Assembly: GCA_023417635.1 (NCBI GenBank)
Contig: JAEZFF010000067.1
Location: 1-8,558 of the forward strand
Reading direction: 5' to 3'
Length of the DNA stretch: 8,558 bases
Source of the DNA: Bacillota bacterium
GTDB taxonomy: Bacteria; Bacillota; Clostridia; Oscillospirales; Acutalibacteraceae
Part shown: positions 6,392 to 8,558 of the stretch, piece by piece
How the letters are laid out: every line of letters begins with the position of its first letter
Numbering within the stretch: position 1 is the stretch's first letter
Position numbers and translations under genes: made by a program
The notes under the pieces: model-generated
Told to the model about the DNA's origin: nothing
What the model saw: the letters and a program-made list of their open reading frames with translations, nothing else
Databases searched by the model: none

Positions 6392-6685
6392 TTATTTATT
6401 TCCGAAAAGTGCTCCAAGCCCGCGCGGCGGTCCTTTTGTGCGGATTGGGCTGCTGTAATTCACCAGAATTGTGTCGTCGCCAATAACCTGAATATCTTCC
6501 CAGCGTATTACAATATCATCTTCCCGGCCAAACAGCCCGAACCAGCGAAGTTTTCCGTATATAACAAGAGCCGCGACCCGTGCGGTGGTCATGTCAATTT
6601 CAAGGTCGCAGACACTGCCGAGGCGCATTCCATCCTTTACGTTAATAACTTCTTTGTGGCGCATATCGTCGATTCTGCAGTTCAA
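6392..6685 (-). CDS. YlmC/YmxH-family sporulation protein (PRC-barrel)
   Basis: This 97-residue single-domain protein has the YlmC/YmxH PRC-barrel pattern: RIDDMRHKEVINVKDGMRLG, then a strand-turn-strand with DLEID, a hydrophobic strand (AALVIYG) and a final DIVIRWEDIQVIGDDTILV. Members are small cytoplasmic proteins found in endospore formers. The molecular role is unknown; other PRC-barrels bind RNA or proteins. The start is the TTG at 6685, with GGGAGG (6699-6694) 8 bases upstream; the first ATG is codon 8 and has no ribosome site. It lies 94 bases downstream of sigG on the same strand, like B. subtilis ylmC, which lies in the sigG-ylm neighbourhood, and has its own SigE-like promoter. The C-terminal tail is basic and glycine-rich. 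Confidence 0.88.
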   Translation of the reverse strand: MNCRIDDMRHKEVINVKDGMRLGSVCDLEIDMTTARVAALVIYGKLRWFGLFGREDDIVIRWEDIQVIGDDTILVNYSSPIRTKGPPRGLGALFGNK

Positions 6686-6707
6686 CCGTATCGCCTCCCA
6701 GTTCCTA

Positions 6708-6736
6708 TGTGTATGCCGTTGAGAGGCTGAATATTT
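6708..6736 (-). promoter_or_regulatory. SigE-like (mother-cell) promoter before the YlmC/YmxH gene
   Basis: On the minus strand, AAATATT (6736-6730) is followed after 14 bases by CATACACA (6715-6708). The Bacillus SigE consensus is roughly KMATATT-N14-CATACANT, so the -35 core ATATT and the spacing agree and the -10 differs at one position. The predicted start lies just ahead of the ribosome site, giving a leader of under 20 bases. No SigA promoter of similar quality is seen in the gap. Confidence 0.58.
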
Positions 6737-6779
6737 TTCACTTTTACAGAAATTGGGGTATCATAAAGGATGCAGAATG

Positions 6780-7565
6780 CTAAATTTCTTTTTTAATTTT
6801 GTCCAGTGCTGCTTTTTCCAGCCGTGAAACCTGCGCTTGACTTATGCCAATTTCCGATGCCACTTCCATTTGCGTTTTGCCTTTAAAATAGCGCATGGAA
6901 AGAATCTTTTTTTCGCGGTCGTTCAGGTTTCGAATTGCTTCTTTCAGTGCAATTTCATCGAGCCAGTTGTTGTCGTCGTTATTATCACCCACCTGATCCA
7001 TTACGTAAATGGTGTCGCCGTCGTCAGAAAAAACCGGCTCATAGAGTGAAATTGGCTCCACAACAGATTCCAGTGCCACCACAACTTCTTCGCGGGGAAT
7101 CTGCAGTTCTTTCGCTATTTCTTCGATTGTTGGCTCACGGTTGTTTTCTGCGGTCATCCGTTCTTTCACCTGCATGGCCCGGTAAGCGGTGTCCCGCAGA
7201 GAGCGGCTTACCCGTATGCTGTTGTTGTCGCGCAGGTAGCGCCGTATTTCACCAATAATCATGGGAACGCCATAAGTGGAAAAGCGTACGCCCTGGTTCA
7301 GGTCAAAATGGTCAATCGCCTTAATCAATCCAATGCATCCAACTTGGAAAAGATCATCTGGATTTTCCCCACGGTTGGTAAAGCGCTGTATTACGCTTAA
7401 GACAAGCCTCAGGTTGCCCTTAATCAGGTCATCCCGCGCCTGCATATCGCCATCTCTGGTTTTGCGAAGCAGCTCCATCTTTTCTTTTTCTGTCAGCACT
7501 TTCAGCTTTGCGGTGTTTACGCCGCAGATTTCGACCTTATTGTACTGCAACTGCAATCCCCCCAT
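6780..7565 (-). CDS. sigG: RNA polymerase sporulation sigma factor SigG (late forespore)
   Basis: This 261-residue SigB/F/G-type sigma factor carries the SigG-specific N-terminal signature NKVEICGVNTAKLKVL (9-24). Sigma region 2 covers about 47-115 (DDLFQVGCIGLIKAIDHFD; FSTYGVPMIIGEIRRYLRDN), region 3 about 119-175, and region 4 about 205-261 with the -35-binding HTH QMEVASEIGISQAQVSRLEK. SigG directs late forespore transcription after engulfment. It lacks the coding changes that would mark a pseudogene. Start: the ATG at 7565 has AAGGA only 4 bases upstream. A TTG at codon 6 (7550), with GGGGGGA about 6 bases upstream, would give an N-terminus closer to the B. subtilis length, so the first five residues are uncertain. 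A SigF/SigG-like promoter lies upstream. The divergent neighbour is cca rather than the spoIIGA-sigE pair found in Bacillus. Confidence 0.95.
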   Translation of the reverse strand: MGGLQLQYNKVEICGVNTAKLKVLTEKEKMELLRKTRDGDMQARDDLIKGNLRLVLSVIQRFTNRGENPDDLFQVGCIGLIKAIDHFDLNQGVRFSTYGVPMIIGEIRRYLRDNNSIRVSRSLRDTAYRAMQVKERMTAENNREPTIEEIAKELQIPREEVVVALESVVEPISLYEPVFSDDGDTIYVMDQVGDNNDDNNWLDEIALKEAIRNLNDREKKILSMRYFKGKTQMEVASEIGISQAQVSRLEKAALDKIKKEI

Positions 7566-7581
7566 GTTATCCTTCTAAAGG

Positions 7582-7611
7582 CATTATTGCCATTGCGCGT
7601 GAGAGTCATTC
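7582..7611 (-). promoter_or_regulatory. SigF/SigG-type forespore promoter of sigG
   Basis: On the minus strand, GAATG (7611-7607) is followed after exactly 15 bases by GGCAATAATG (7591-7582). The latter fits the published SigF -10 pattern GGNRANANTR at every fixed position. The -35 element fits the looser SigG form (GHATR) better than the SigF form (GYWTA). The predicted start falls a few bases before the ribosome site of sigG. This matches the known logic in Bacillus, where SigF switches on sigG and SigG then sustains itself. Confidence 0.66.
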
Positions 7612-7674
7612 AAGGGAAAAGCAAATTAAAACGGTATCTTTTCGACACGATTCAGTTGAAAGCGAGGAAGAGCC

Positions 7675-8558
7675 ATGAAAATCCAAATTCCGCCGCAGGT
7701 TGCCGAAGTTCTGGAACGGTTTCACAGAAACGGCAGGGAGGCGTATGTGGTTGGCGGCTGCGTGCGCGACAGCTTGCTTGGCTGCCGACCAAACGACTGG
7801 GACGTTACTGTATCTGCGCTGCCGGAAGAAACAGCACACATTTTTTCAGATTGCCGTGTCGTGAAAACTGGAATCCGCCATGGGACGGTAAAAGTATTTT
7901 TGGGCGGCCTTCCGGTTGAAGTGACAACTTTTCGGATTGACGGCGCTTACTCAGATGGCCGCCATCCGGATCAAGTCACATTTACAGGAAACCTGAAAGA
8001 AGACCTTGCCCGGCGTGATTTTACCGTTAATGCAATGGCTTATAATGAAGAAGAGGGACTGGTGGACTGCTTTGGCGGCAAAGAAGACCTTTCAAGCGGG
8101 ATTATTCGCTGTGTTGGGAACCCGGATATACGCTTCCACGAAGATGGCCTGCGGATTCTGCGCGCGCTTCGCTTTTCTTCGCAGCTTGGTTTTTCTATAG
8201 AAGAAAACACTGCGAAAAGCATTGTACAAAACCGCGCCCTGCTGGGCTGTATTGCAGAAGAACGAATTTGCACAGAGTTTACAAAACTTCTCTGCGGAAA
8301 AGATGCGGCAGATGTTCTGCGCCATTATCGTGAAGTCATAGCAGAGTTTGTTCCGGAAGTCCGCCCGGCTTTTGATTTTCAGCAGCATAATCCGCACCAT
8401 ATTTATGATGTGTGGGAGCATACGCTTCACGCACTGGACGCAGTGGCGCCGGAATCGGAACTTCGTCTGACTATGCTGCTGCATGACCTCGGAAAACCGC
8501 AGTGCTTTACGCTGGATGCAAAAGGGGTAGGGCACTTTTATGGGCATCCTGAAAAAAG
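7675..8558 (+). CDS. cca: tRNA CCA nucleotidyltransferase with HD domain (3' end beyond window)
   Basis: Open from the ATG at 7675 to the window edge (294 residues visible, no stop), with GAGGAA 5 bases before the start. Class II CCA-adding enzyme motifs appear in order: VVGGCVRDSLLG (25-36) with the metal-binding NDWD (Asp41, Asp43), RRDFTVNAMAYN (113-124), HEDGLRILRALRFSSQLGF (155-173) and EERICTEF (195-202). A metal-dependent HD phosphohydrolase domain follows (HHIYDVWEHTLHAL; His270-Asp271 in LLHDLGK). The enzyme adds or repairs the 3' CCA of tRNAs in the cytoplasm using CTP and ATP. Closely related sequences include poly(A) polymerases, but the full class II motif set and single-copy chromosomal context favour cca. 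It is divergent from sigG; no clear SigA promoter was found in the roughly 110-base gap. Confidence 0.92.
   Translation, partial: MKIQIPPQVAEVLERFHRNGREAYVVGGCVRDSLLGCRPNDWDVTVSALPEETAHIFSDCRVVKTGIRHGTVKVFLGGLPVEVTTFRIDGAYSDGRHPDQVTFTGNLKEDLARRDFTVNAMAYNEEEGLVDCFGGKEDLSSGIIRCVGNPDIRFHEDGLRILRALRFSSQLGFSIEENTAKSIVQNRALLGCIAEERICTEFTKLLCGKDAADVLRHYREVIAEFVPEVRPAFDFQQHNPHHIYDVWEHTLHALDAVAPESELRLTMLLHDLGKPQCFTLDAKGVGHFYGHPEK

Noticed and set aside
6386..6730. Plus-strand open frame opposite the YlmC/YmxH gene
   Set aside because: Complement of a conserved family protein; the frame begins just past the helicase terminator and has no ribosome site.
8040..8547. Minus-strand open frames opposite cca
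   Set aside because: The plus strand carries all class II CCA-enzyme motifs plus an HD domain through this stretch; the reverse frames are shadows.

Overview
The window looks like core chromosome of an endospore-forming, low-to-mid GC Firmicute, most likely a clostridial one (Oscillospiraceae/Ruminococcaceae-like; this placement is inference). The grounds are a full-length forespore sigma factor SigG, a YlmC/YmxH-family sporulation protein, strong Shine-Dalgarno sites of the AGGAGG type, SigA-type promoters, and TTG starts backed by good ribosome sites. There are eight genes, one of them cut by the right edge. No tRNA, rRNA, CRISPR array, insertion sequence or phage gene was seen.

Layout. 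Bases 1-1326 (+) hold a two-gene operon for a split ThrE-type exporter, behind a clear SigA promoter and a leader hairpin. It ends in a hairpin shared with the convergent gene. Bases 1374-2108 (-) hold a TipAL/Mta-type MerR regulator with the diagnostic 19-bp-spaced promoter, a dyad in the spacer, and an internal ribosome site that would yield the ligand-binding domain alone. Bases 2181-2832 (-) hold a two-gene unit: a 66-residue Xre-type repressor followed after 1 base by a four-helix membrane protein. Bases 3075-6347 (+) hold a single-gene unit for a roughly 1,090-residue RecQ-like SF2 helicase with long N- and C-terminal regions that I cannot assign; it ends in a perfect 10-bp hairpin. Bases 6392-7565 (-) hold sigG followed by the YlmC/YmxH gene. 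Each has its own sporulation-type promoter: a SigF/SigG-like one before sigG and a SigE-like one before the YlmC/YmxH gene. Divergent from sigG, cca (tRNA CCA-adding enzyme with an HD domain) runs off the right edge.

How the parts relate. The sporulation block and cca are housekeeping or developmental functions. The exporter pair, the MerR gene, the Xre/membrane pair and the helicase look like independently regulated cassettes placed beside that core. The most unusual items are the helicase, which matches no well-described RecQ architecture I can name, and the MerR gene, which appears to reproduce both features of the Streptomyces tipA system: autoregulation by a 19-bp-spacer promoter and a second protein from internal initiation.
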